Assembly (NCBI GenBank): GCA_973895155.1
Contig: OZ316894.1
Span: 25,606,001-25,670,000 of the forward strand
DNA from: Marsupella aquatica
Taxonomy: Eukaryota > Marchantiophyta
Length of the DNA stretch: 64,000 nt
Direction of reading: 5' to 3'
The notes beneath the pieces are model-generated. The model saw only the letters and a list, made by a program, of their open reading frames with translations, was not told the origin of the DNA and searched no databases. Each line of letters opens with the position of its first letter. Position 1 is the first letter of the stretch. Below, piece after piece: positions 47,772 through 58,565 of this stretch. The position numbers and the translations under genes were made by a program.

Positions 47772-47876
47772 ATCTGTAGCTAGGTCGATCTCACAGATAG
47801 GAAAAGACGCCACCAATACCACAAATATCTGTAGCTACAGTGGGTCCATCTCACAGTTTAGAAAAAGATGCCACCA
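47772..47876. repeat. Diverged 56-bp tandem repeat
   Basis: Two units (about 47772-47816 and 47828-47876) share ATCTGTAGCTA, ATCTCACAG and AAAAAGATGCCACCA-like words in the same order. Identity is about 75-80 percent by eye. Confidence 0.75.
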
Positions 47877-47928
47877 TAATCCAACAGCGAGGGACTATTC
47901 CCGCAAGGACTACATCTTGCAAATAGGC

Positions 47929-48128
47929 CATGGCCAAGAAAGGCCATATTGGATATCATAGTGTTTACATCAGAAATAAATAATAGAAATATATTCTCTG
48001 GCCAATTGAGGGCTCTAGACAGTCAGACCATGGCCAAAAAAGGCCATATTGGATACCATAGTGTTTACATCAAATATAAAAATATAAAAATATATTCTCA
48101 AGCCAACTGAGGGCTCTAGACAGTCAAT
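47929..48128. repeat. 100-bp tandem duplication
   Basis: Units 47929-48028 and 48029-48128 each begin CATGGCCAA(A/G)AAAGGCCATA and end GAGGGCTCTAGACAGTCA. Within each start lies a small palindrome, TGGCC..GGCCA. Differences are confined to the AT-rich middle. Confidence 0.92.
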
Positions 48129-48924
48129 AATGTTGTCCATCCGTCTATGTGCAGTGCAGGAAGAAACAAAGGGGTGGGGACTTGGGAGTCAGCCATACTC
48201 TGCTCTCATTGGTTGTCGCCAACTCATGATTTCTGTTCTACAGAGTACTTCTCTCTCCATGGAGCCTGCCCTTAGCGTGCCTGCCCTCAGCGTGCAACCC
48301 AAAAAGAATATTGGAATAAAAAGTAGCATGTGCCTTATATTTATATTCTGTAGTGAAAGTCAAGAAATCAAAATTGGTAGGAGGCGTGTGCAAGATCAGT
48401 TTGATCGGGCAGGACGCAAATGGAGAAAGGTTGGTCTTCAAGCAAGCACTAGGGATGTACTGACAAGGTCTGGCTTCGATGGCAGAGAGTACTTACTCGT
48501 TTTAGAGGGGAAACAGCTTTTGAGAAAGCTGCAACACTGTAGCTTGAAGGCACGGAGCCAACGGTAGTATTAATGAGAACGAGAATGATAACATAAATCG
48601 TCGGGCAATGAGTGAAGTACAGAATTGAACGAAGGGGAGATTATTTTCTAAAAGAGCCTTGGAGTATATATAATCCATGAGCATATTCTTAGCCAAGTAA
48701 GGGCTCACAAACAATAGGGTTGTTGAGAACCTAATGATAGCTAATATAACACATCAAAAGAACAAAAACCTGTCTTACTGAGAGATGTGATCCCAAAGGC
48801 CAAAAACTCAACCAACTGAGGAAAACAATGGGGAAAATAAAAGAGCCAAAAAGCCCAAGAGCCGGAAAATTCCAAGAGTGTGAGCTTAAAAGAGCTAAAG
48901 ACGCCCAGAGAGGCATGACTTTGT

Positions 48925-48990
48925 GGTAGCTCACTTGAATGAGTAGAGACTGATAAATCTTGGGTTCAACTATTGTGGATTGGCTCTTCC
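48925..48990 (+). repeat. tRNA-like SINE head (candidate)
   Basis: TGGTAGCTCACTTGAATGAG (about 48926-48945) resembles a polymerase III A box, and CTTGGGTTCAACTATT (about 48959-48974) a B box, with the usual spacing. Weak on its own, but similar heads occur elsewhere in the window. Confidence 0.35.
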
Positions 48991-49165
48991 CTTTCTGTGG
49001 GGTTTCACAGATTTCCCTTCAAAATTATTATAAAAAAATTATTATAAAAAAAAAACTAAAGACTTACTGAGCCATAACTTGAAAAGCTTGGTAGATGCAA
49101 GGGTTTTCCTAAGAGGGTCAAAGAGTAATTTGACTTGATGCCCTCAAACCAATTGCGTGAGCAGG

Positions 49166-49222
49166 CTTAAGGATAGTGAATGCATAAGCCTGCTTAAGGA
49201 TAGTGAATGCATGAGCCTGCTG
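49166..49222. repeat. 27-bp tandem duplication
   Basis: CTTAAGGATAGTGAATGCAT occurs at 49166 and again 27 bases later, each followed by (A/G)AGCCTGCT. Small and recent-looking. Confidence 0.88.
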
Positions 49223-49440
49223 GAGAGCAATGGACACTTGCTACCAAAAGGAGCCAGTGAGGACTGATAAAGGGGGGTAAGGCGGTTGCCTGAATAGCAG
49301 ATTCCTGGAGAAAATGTTCAAAGAGAGAGTGTAGGGACTCAAACACCTCCAAAGCTAGCAGGCAGAAAAGATCCACATCATAAACCTCCTCCTTCAGCTG
49401 AGCTGCCTTGGTTGCCTTGGTTGCAACATGGCCCGGAATA

Positions 49441-51160
49441 TGGGATAAATTAAACTATCATTCCCATCAGAAGTATCTGCAATGAACATATTATTGAGGG
49501 CTTCCCATCAGAAGTATCTGCAATGACTACATTATTGAGGGCTTCTACACTTGCCCGGGGAAAGATCAACCTGGCATCTGTTTGGTGTGGTCCTATTTGG
49601 GGTGGAAGCATATAGAGCTGCTCCATTGTGACACCATCTTGGGATGTAAGCACATGGAGTTGCTCCATTATTGTGACCTGGTATTTTGAGTTGCGGGCTA
49701 CCATTGCCAAGAGAAATTGTTAGGGAAAGGCCAAGTGAAATAAAGGTGCCTATGAAATGACCTGATCCTCCAATTGACCCAAAGTCCTTGGTCACAAGTC
49801 TCCGCAAGACTTGAAGGTCTCCACAAGACTTACCGACAGATGGAGGTAGCCCTTGAACCTCACCCCCGCGATGGACTGTAGACTGACAGTCAGAGAGAGA
49901 CTCAAACAATCTGCCTGCCCCACACTGGATGTACTTTGTCGTACTCAAAGTACTGATTTCCCGTCACTCCGTAGAAGAGAGGCATCAGCCCTTCGAAAAG
50001 GATGGCCCTGGTGCACACGTTTCCACTATGAGAAACAGTATTCGTCCATACCCACCAACGAGTAAAGTCCTCTCGTTTGCGTTTGCTCCCACTTGCCATG
50101 AGAAGGATACTTAGTCTTAACAAAGCTACAGTAGGAAGGGACTCCTACTGTAGGTACCTTACGACTAACAACGTGACCGCAGAAAAAAGAGCCCTGCTGG
50201 ACTTGGTACAATACTGAAACGATCAGAGCTCTGCAATCCATGGACTTCCTTCCTGTAAGAAACTTGGCACTGTCCACTGGCCGGTCTCTTGGAGCTCTGC
50301 CACTCCTGCAGTAGTTAAGTCGTCTTGCTAACTCCTTCCGTGTGAAGTCTGCTTCTCTCCTGGCACCGGCCTCCCCGATTCTCTGGCTGTTGACCTTTGG
50401 TGCCCTCCGGGTGCCGACCCCCTTTTTGTGGGCCACCCGTGTTTTATGCTGACTTTGTGAATGAAGTTCATTGAGTTTTTTCGAGGAAAGACAAAAAAAC
50501 CTGGCACTGTGGAGTTTAAAATAATTTTCGAAACACCTTGGATGAATATAGCTGTACATCTTCGAGAACAGTGAGGTTTACACGATGATGTGTGGATCAA
50601 ATGTTACGGCTTTCAACAAAGCCTCTAGTTCGTGTGAGAACTTAGCCAAGGTCCCAAGGATACACGACACACAATCACCAATTCTGGAGAATCCTTTTAG
50701 ATTTTATCACGTACACATACAAATGATGCCGGGACGACAGCAGATGAATTGATGACCACCTGGTTGAAAGTGAGAAGTTGGTGGGGGGATTTGCATACCA
50801 CGTCGAAGCCCCCGGTGCACCTGGGCATGGACTCTTCTGTCCCTCCAAATCAAAGGAACTGTAAAGAGTGTCGAGCTTTCCAGATATGCAACCTGGAAAC
50901 GACCATGAAAAACTGACGACGAAACACATGTTTGGTTCTTTGTGGATGCAAAGCAACATAATCATAACCGACGCTCTTTGGAAGCAATCAAGACATGGTT
51001 GACCGATTCTCTTGGCGCCCATGCATCAAAGACGTCTCATCATACGAAAAGACTGCCGTACGAGATGTCTTGGTGAGGGGTTCTTTATGAGCAGCAAAGA
51101 CCAAAAGGAAGCTCACAACGTGGACTCGTGGAGGATCGAGAGTGCATCCTTTAATTAATA
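49441..51160 (-). other. Possible retroelement fragment, unassigned
   Basis: Minus-strand frames (49532-49948 and 50026-50559) are long for the region but show no domain I can name. A 41-bp tandem repeat (49461-49543, core CCCATCAGAAGTATCTGCAA) lies inside. The composition and fragment length resemble LTR or leader DNA of a retroelement, but no boundary, primer site or polyprotein motif was found. Confidence 0.3.
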
Positions 51161-52289
51161 AAATGGCAGTCCTACTCCGCCCTTGTCATAAAGAAAAGCC
51201 AAAGGACCCATACTGGGGCAGACAGGATCCAAGAGCAGGGGACCGAATAAAGGGGGAACACACTGCCAAAAGGCCCAAAAAGCCAGTCCTCAACAAGAGC
51301 ACGAACTAAAACCTTACCAAGCAACAAACCTAAAACTCCAGTAAAGTTCAGGAGTAACTGCATAGGAGGGGAAATTTACTCAGGTGTGCACTAAACGAGG
51401 GTTTTCACTTTGTGAGACTTGCACACCCATAGAATTGTGCCTTATCATGCAAGACAGTATGCTTTATAGTGAACAGTCTTGTGGGTCGCAACCTAAATTT
51501 TATATTCTTGCTCTAATTCTTTGACCTGTTATAGAAGTGGTTAATTACTATACTCAAATATGGCATGCACTTATTGGGATTTTCCACTTAATTACTTATG
51601 AAGGTTGCACATGTAAAGTTGTCATTTAGCTAAAATATTTCAAACTTTTTGGAACTTATAAAAGGTGCAAGAAATAAGTGTAAACTCAGTAAGAAAAAGG
51701 GAAAAACATGAAGCCTTGCAGTTAACCAGTTTTTGTACTTAGAGAGATTCTACTGTACTCCATTGTACTTTGTTGGGTCCCTTTTCAGTAGATTATTATT
51801 ATTGGTACCTTTTCACTTCCCAGTTCCCACAAAGCAAAAGTAGCCATTACACTGTACATTATCGTAGAGAGAAAACTGTAAAAGTACAGACGTACTGTAC
51901 ATAACTTAGAGACACTGGACACTGCATGGCCTGGGACAAAGCAAAAGCAACCATTAAAATGTACAGGTTTCTGTAAGAGTGCAAACTGTACACGTACAAA
52001 TGGACAGGTCATGAAATACACTGGACTGCATGGCATGGCACGCCATCATCGTGGTATGTACCGCAACAGCAGCACAAACATCCACGGTCATGCAGACAGT
52101 GATATGTCATGGAGTACCATGGGCAACAACCATGCATGCATTCACATACTTTGCTCATGATCCCGCCAACGCCCCTCCGTGCGCTCCCATCTAATAACCC
52201 CACCTAAAACGGTAGCGCCCTCTTCCTTCTCTCTAAACTGACCGTGGTTCAGCCAGAAGCAAGTTAGTGTTCGGAAGAGCGGTGAGATA
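51161..52289. other. Intergenic, no gene seen
   Basis: AT-rich to mixed DNA. Two diverged copies of a phrase with AAAGCAAAAG(T/C)A(G/A)CCATTA and GTACA words (about 51832-51910 and 51938-52000) point to an old local duplication. No frame has support. Confidence 0.4.
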
Positions 52290-52655
52290 GACAAACAAGA
52301 ACCTCGGTTTGAAAAGAGAGAAACCTTCTTGTATTTTGGATAAAACGACTGGACGCAGTCAGGAGATAGAGGGAGCTCTTCGACGCCGTTTTGGTCCTGT
52401 CAGAAACAAGTCCCTGGGAGAGCTGGTAGACACAAAAATCAGGATGGTTCCGTTTGTGACGAATGGATGCAGTTTTTTGAAACAGGACATGGACAGCTCA
52501 CTGCGGCGCGGTTGCGGTCCTGCCAGAAACAAGACACCAGAAGAGCTGTTAGATAGATAAACAAGAAGCCTGTGGAGAATGAAACCTTCGCTATTTTGGA
52601 TGAAACGACTGGACGCAGTCACAGAAACAGGAGACAGAGAGAGCTCTGAGATGCC
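52285..52655. repeat. Diverged nested tandem repeat, 266-bp period
   Basis: A start segment with GGAT.AAACGACTGGACGCAG occurs at about 52294-52385 and again at 52560-52655, 266 bases apart. Between them a second segment (GGTCCTG(T/C)CAGAAACAAG ... GAGCTG(G/T)TAGA) is itself duplicated at about 52385-52430 and 52503-52550. The plus frame 52309-52560 runs through the repeats and is probably not a gene. Confidence 0.8.
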
Positions 52656-52722
52656 GCTGCACGGCTATACGGTATATGGCATGACTATTGATTAACGACT
52701 CCTTCGGTAGGTTAGAGGGGCC

Positions 52723-52744
52723 ACGTCATACATACATACATACA
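52723..52744. repeat. Short (CATA)n microsatellite
   Basis: About five CATA units in a row. A likely length-variable marker, with no coding context. Confidence 0.85.
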
Positions 52745-55700
52745 GTCAGGTTATAATTATGTTCAGCTGAACAAGATCTTGACTAAGTTACCGTACGTTA
52801 ACGTACACAGTCATTTTCAACTCTCTGCAGCTCGCGGGAAATGTATCGGCCGGCCAGTTGCTTTTCCAGGTTAGACGTCGCTAACTTTGGCCCTGCCAGG
52901 TGGAGGTCTGGTGACCAGGTGTTCCCCTAATTTTGGTGGGTGGGGAGTGGGGGCGCTGTGACGATTAGCGTACAGTTGGCAGTCACGATGGACGTGGCTA
53001 TGAGGCAACTTTCGCGACACAATTTCACTTTCTTTTTTCTTTTTTTCCAGAAAGGGCGGAGGGCGAAGAGCTCCGGGTTGTGGGGCGAGGAGGGGCGCTG
53101 TATTTTATATGATCCAGGAACCGAAGGAATATTGCCCAGAGGCCACCACAATAACAAGGTGCAGAAAAGCCTGACCCCAACACAACCAAGCTAGATAACC
53201 AGTGGGAGAAGAAAAGCAACCCAAAGATTGCTAAAGAAAGGTTAGGGAGTTTAGGGTGGCTTTACAAGAACTTGGGGGCAGCCATTCCATTTTTTCTAAG
53301 TGAAAGATGCAATCCTAGCCATTCATATGTGGGAACTGGCCACACTTCACTTTACATGAACTTGGGGACACAATGAACCAAAAGCATTACCAAACCTAGT
53401 CATCTGTAGTGGGCCCCTTGTGGGTCCCTTTTTTTGCTGAGGTGTGCAAGCTTTTTTGTCCAAAACTGAGACCTCCTCTTGAGGTGGTCTAAAAACTTGG
53501 AGCAAACCACCGCTTGTTTTCAGGGAATTGCATTGATTACTTCCATACCTGACACATTTTGGCTCAGGCATTTTAACTTTTGTGGAAGGAAATGGCCATC
53601 AGCTTTGCTCTGGATGGAGAGAGAGTGAACGGCCCCCACCGTCTTGTAAAGTCCCCCTTAGGGACACCAGGACATTCCTGGCGGTGAATCTCTTAGTACA
53701 TTTGAATCGGAACACTGCAGAGGACCATGCGATTTTCCTTTCCATGCTTTCTTACGCCCATGGATTGAAATTCATTTAGACACACCACAAAAAAACACTG
53801 TGGTGTTACATGTGAACCACCTGAGTGGAACCTAGAGGTTTAGGGTTTACGATCAGCCCAAGGGTGACTCATGGCTGGCAGGTCCCAAGTTCAATCCTTC
53901 ACAACAATTATGCTTCAATTGGTCACTCCGCTGGTTTTTGCCGCGGGGCTCTTTGAAACACATCTTGCACTTCGTCACTTTCCCAAAAAAACAACAACAA
54001 AAAATATGCTTCAATTGTAGCTTTGGATGCTGTTTCTAACCAACCTTGGATGGGCTATAGTACATGAACCCAATATTTGTGCGTTGCATAATTATTATTG
54101 CAATTCAGTTGTTGTCCATGGCGGAGTTGTCATTGCGGCCAGTTCATTGTTGTGGAATTTTGCTATTCTCACCATGCAGTCTGTGCAATCACACTGTCTC
54201 CTTCGCAGGCAAACATATACATAAGATTGGACCAAAGGTGGAGGGCACGTCAGGCACATCCAATGGTGCAGAATTATGACCATGTTATCAAACAAACCCT
54301 AATTGTTCTGGCCCATGTTACTTTTTTGGGTACAAAAACTCCAGGGAAAAAATGGTAGAATTGCTTGTATATTGTTTAGATAGATGTGTGTCATATATGC
54401 TTGTAGTAGTGTGTGGTACTCTATGGGCTGTTTATCAAATGTTTTGTATGATCAAGAAAGCTTCTTTCTCAATTTTGTTTTTCACTCGGCCTCAGTTCTG
54501 AAGACAATGAATGAATTTATCGACTAATAATTACTAGAGATAATAGTCACAAAATATGTGAGATGAATCATGAAACAATGAATAAAATTAAAACACTATC
54601 TTCATAAGAAACTGATCTTCACTAGTGATTAGCATCCAGTATAAATAACTAAAGACACTCCACAGAATGTATTGACTAGATCAATCTATAAGCAAAACAT
54701 CAATGGTCAGAGCTACTATTGTTATAGTTGTTGACAAAGGTATGAAAAAGGGGACTGTTCCGAAGCCATCAGTAGTGCAATTTACTGCTGAACGTATGGA
54801 GGGCACCAATTTTACATGGATGTGTGTCTAACCTTTACATTTTGATGTGGCATTTGGGTCAATTGATTTGTTGATACCACCTCCAATGGCCAATGTTTTT
54901 GTTGGGCCATTGTATCTTACTAATAAAGCTCAATGCAAAGCAATTTTCAAGGGCTATTGTGTAGAGGGTGAAGTCTTTAGACCTTAACTCTCTATAATGA
55001 CAAAACAGAAAAATAGAGTACGAACAAAACAAAGATAGGACAAAAATGAACCAAAAATAGTATATAATCATTTTTATTGGAGGATTCTTTATTCTCTTGG
55101 TCTCTATTTATGTTCAAGTATTTTGGGGGCAATAATCAAATTAGGGGTGGGGGAGAAAAATGGGGATGGGGTAGTGCACCACATTTGAAAATAGGGCCTC
55201 AAGTGAAGAGAGACGGTGGAGTAAGGGCCGCATGTGAAGAGAGTCGATAGATTAGGGAGACCAATTGTGAAGAGGTCAGCTGATCATGTCATCAAGGGTT
55301 GAGGGCTATGGCCACCTCTTCTTCAATTGCTTGAAGGAGCTTTGGTCAGCTGCTGTCATCAAGGGTCGACACTTGTTTAACCTCATCTCTATTCAACATG
55401 TTCATTTGTTCAAAGAACAGATAGTTGTGCTACTGTATTGGCTCATAAATGATAGTGCCCCTTTCCCGTTCCATTTGTCCTTGAGGGTCACGGCCTAGAG
55501 GCTTACCTTATAGAAGGTAAATTTTTGTTCCAGTTTTCAATCTTGCTTTATTAAACAGATAGTTGGATTTTCAATTTGCACTATCAAATATTATATTATT
55601 TTGAGTTGAGAAAGGTACCTTTCTCATTTCTCAACTCATAATAGATTGGGTGAGTGGAGCCTTCACGTGCTAATCCGGGAACATGCTTTAGTCAGATTTC

Positions 55701-57381
55701 AATATTCATTATCAATTAATTGTATTATTATGACCTGGGTAAAGGTACACTAAGTAGATTGACTGAGTGGACCCTTGGGAATAGTGTGGTGCATCACTTG
55801 TCATTAGTGTTATCATCATGTGTAATTTGTGAATTTTGTGATGTTACCTTGTGAGGTGAGGGAGTCTACTCAGGTTATAGTGTATTATTGAGATTTCTTA
55901 TATATATTTTTGTTTCAATTTTCATTTGACAAAGTGCATCTTTTGTAGTGTTGGACTTTGAACTTGTCCCCCCCCCCTTCTTATGGTTTTTAATTTCATT
56001 TTTCTACATGCCCTCTTTTGGTCCATATTTATTTTCCAATCTTGCCAACCCTTTGTTAGAATATGTTATTTTTATCTTTATATTTCAATTATATTAGATT
56101 TCATACATGTGCGCTACTTAAACCATTAACTGTCTCTTCCCAAGAGCGTGAGAATGTGAGAAATACATGGAGTGTGAGAACAAACACTTCAAGATAATGC
56201 CAACCCTCCCCTTTAACTACTATTTAGAATGCTGTTTTCAAAGTTTAATGTTTTGAGTGACTTTAGTGTCACTAACTAAAGTCATTATGAGATAAACACA
56301 GAAGGCCCACCACTCTTTTGAAAGAAATTCATTCTTGTGTACTAGAAACTGATGACATATATGGGGATAAATGTGGGGTCAACACTTTGTAAGGCTGTGA
56401 ACAATGAGGAGAGGGCACCCGTACCAAGCCACCCAAGACTATTTATTTTTGCTTTAAAGTGGTCCATAAGAAATTCATCTCAACTCAAAAAAAGAATGAT
56501 TATTGATTCTTGTTGAGATCAGAATTTTTTTGAGCAGTAAAGCTGCTTTACTTCCTTTTTGGAGATACTCAGAACTTTAGTTAGATACGATAGGAGTAAA
56601 AGATTTTTAATACAATTTGGGAAGGTTGCTTAAAGTTGGGGCAACCTCATATATATAGTGAGAATAACTAAGAATAGCATGCAGCATAGATGTATATTTA
56701 GACTTCTATATACCTGTAATACTTGGGTGCATCCAGATGATCTCGAGGTCAAACGAGTGTTGTGTATCATGTGTTTTCCATGTAGTGTACTAGCTAAGAG
56801 TGTTAGGTTCATTCATCAGATCTCGAGGTCAAACCTGTACAGTCAAACCTCTACATCTTCACATCAGGGTTGAGGGGGGATCTTTTACATGATTCGGTCA
56901 TGGCGTCATTGAAATGGCCCAGACAAATCTTGAGAAATATAAAGAAACATATATGGACAGGGAGCCCTTCAAAAGGGGAATGAATTGAGTATTTTCTAAA
57001 AAATCGAGGGGGAATAACAAAATACACACGAGCAAACCCCACCAAAGCACATGTCAACTTTATTGAGTGTCACTGAAAGAATAGCACTTGAGCTGGTCAT
57101 ATGGGATCCACCCTATCTAGCATGCCCATCTTGGAACATGCTTTATATTTTGTCTTCCAGTGATATGCAAGTATTTTGTCTTATAGTGATATGTAAGTGG
57201 ATAAAATATGATAATAGAACTAAAATACATATTAAGTGCGAGTGGGATAAAATAATATAAATAGAGCATATGCAAAAAAACTCATATAGTAAGTGACCAG
57301 TGAAAATTTCAGTCAAGTTCTATGACACAAAGGTAATGAGTGACCAATGGAAAAAGTACAATCAAGTCAAGACACAAAGGT
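52745..57381. other. Gene-poor, increasingly AT-rich stretch
   Basis: No frame with recognisable domains in about 4.6 kb. It includes a SINE-like head near 53849-53905, a telobox-like GGTTTAGGGTTTACG near 53838, a C10 run near 55970, and a repeated phrase CAGATCTCGAGGTCAAAC-like near 56737 and 56818. Otherwise nothing I can name. Confidence 0.45.
53849..53905 (+). repeat. tRNA-like SINE head (candidate)
   Basis: GATCAGCCCAAGGGTGACTC then, about 30 bases on, AGGTCCCAAGTTCAATCCTT: the second part is a good polymerase III B box (GTTCAATCC). The A box is weak. Similar GGTCCCA(A/G)(G/A)TTCAATC wording occurs at 61060-61080. Confidence 0.4.
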
Positions 57382-57700
57382 GCTACGATGTGTTGTTGAG
57401 TATTGCTCTTAGTTTGTGACTCTAGGGTTAATCACAGTTAAGCTAACTCAGGTTAGGACTTAGCTTAGGTTAACAGTGATGCATGTTGTATATAACCAGG
57501 GCTGATGCCAGTCCCTGGTGGATCTTCAGTTCATTGTTGGAGTGGAGCAAGAGAGAAATAAAGGTCTCTTGTTTTCCCGTGGACGTAGCCTCAGTTGTGA
57601 GGTGAACCACGTACTCGCTGTGTCGACTACTTTGTATGGTGTTCACATGTGCATGGTGTCTCGGGATATGGATTATCTTCAACAAGTGCAGTTATTAACT
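57382..57700 (+). repeat. Probable copia solo LTR
   Basis: The phrase CCGTGGACGTAGCC followed about 15 bases later by GGTGAACCACGTA is a signature of the transcribed part of many plant copia LTRs. It sits in a stretch starting near TGTTGTTGAGTATT (57382) and ending near AACAAGTGCA (57694). No primer-binding site or polyprotein lies on either side, so a solo LTR left by recombination is the simplest reading. The exact borders and target duplication are not resolved. Confidence 0.5.
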
Positions 57701-57815
57701 CAATGTGCCTTATTAATGACACTTAATTCAATAAAAAACCGTAAACTTAGGAAAGAAAGCATGAGAGAAATTTAAAGACCCTGTGTGTTCAAGTTATTTA
57801 GAATCATTTCTCTCA

Positions 57816-58565
57816 AGAGATTTGCTTGGTGGGACCCTCAAATGAAACCAACCGCTACTCAACCAGACCCACTAAGTCTAAAATGGCTCGGTGGACCCCA
57901 AATGTATGTTCAAACTGGTATGCTGTGAGAATATCCGGTTGCCAGGACTTCAGGAAGCGGACTCGGGTGAGAGGGGGAGAAGTGAGGGCGGGGCAAGAGG
58001 GTCAGGACAACTTGCTCCCTCCCATTAGCCTGTACTGCCCGTTGAAGGCTCGGATGGTGCTTCATGTTCTCTACAATATGTCTACAAAAACATTCTGTTG
58101 CTACAATGGTTTCAATAGAGAGAGAGAGAGTGCAGTTGTTCCATCCAGTACTAGATAGAGCGCAGTTGCTCGATCATCGCACCCTGAACTGAAATGTCTC
58201 AAATTGAAGCATTTGGAGTTGCCCTAAATTTCACTTGGAGCGTATCTTTGACCCCGCAGTTCCATATCAGCATTCTGTCCCAACGGGCCCAAAAAATTTC
58301 TTGGGAGAACTTTGGCCTCCCTGCCCGTGAGCCCCAACGAGTGTTGAAGGGTCAATATTGGGAGGGAACAGGTTGTCCAGTCCCTCTCCCCAACCCTCAC
58401 TTTTCCCCCCTCTCACCCGCTTCGGCTGCCTGAAATCCTGGCAACCCGGTTTTCTCAGAGGATGCCCGTTCGAACATACATTTGGGGTCCCACCAAGCCA
58501 TTTTAGACTTAGTGGGTCTGGTTGAGTCGGCTGTTTTTGTTTGAGGTCCCACCAAGCAAATCTCT
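57816..58565. repeat. Long inverted repeat, arms about 240 bp
   Basis: The left arm 57816-58055 is the reverse complement of 58325-58565 with roughly 80 percent identity by eye and a few small gaps. The outer ends match exactly for over 20 bases (AGAGATTTGCTTGGTGGGAC), and an inner block CAACCAGACCCACTAAGTCT is exact too. The spacer is about 270 bp and contains an (AG)n run near 58120. A transcript across it would fold into a long imperfect hairpin. It may be a foldback or MITE-type element. Confidence 0.9.

Larger units (their letters stand above)
48129..49440. other. Repeat-derived DNA with one possible exon
   Basis: A plus frame about 48350-48567 encodes a basic segment (IGRRRVQDQFDRAGRKW ... 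GFDGREYLLVLEGKQ) that looks protein-like but belongs to no family I know; a GTCAAG-type acceptor may precede it. After 48570 the DNA holds phrases such as AACAATGGGGAAAATAAAAG that recur in altered form near 59680, suggesting a dispersed repeat, plus a SINE-like head and a short tandem repeat. Confidence 0.35.

Noticed and set aside
50026-50559. 177-codon minus-strand frame
   Set aside because: No domain recognised and the surroundings look like retroelement DNA; kept only as an unassigned fragment.
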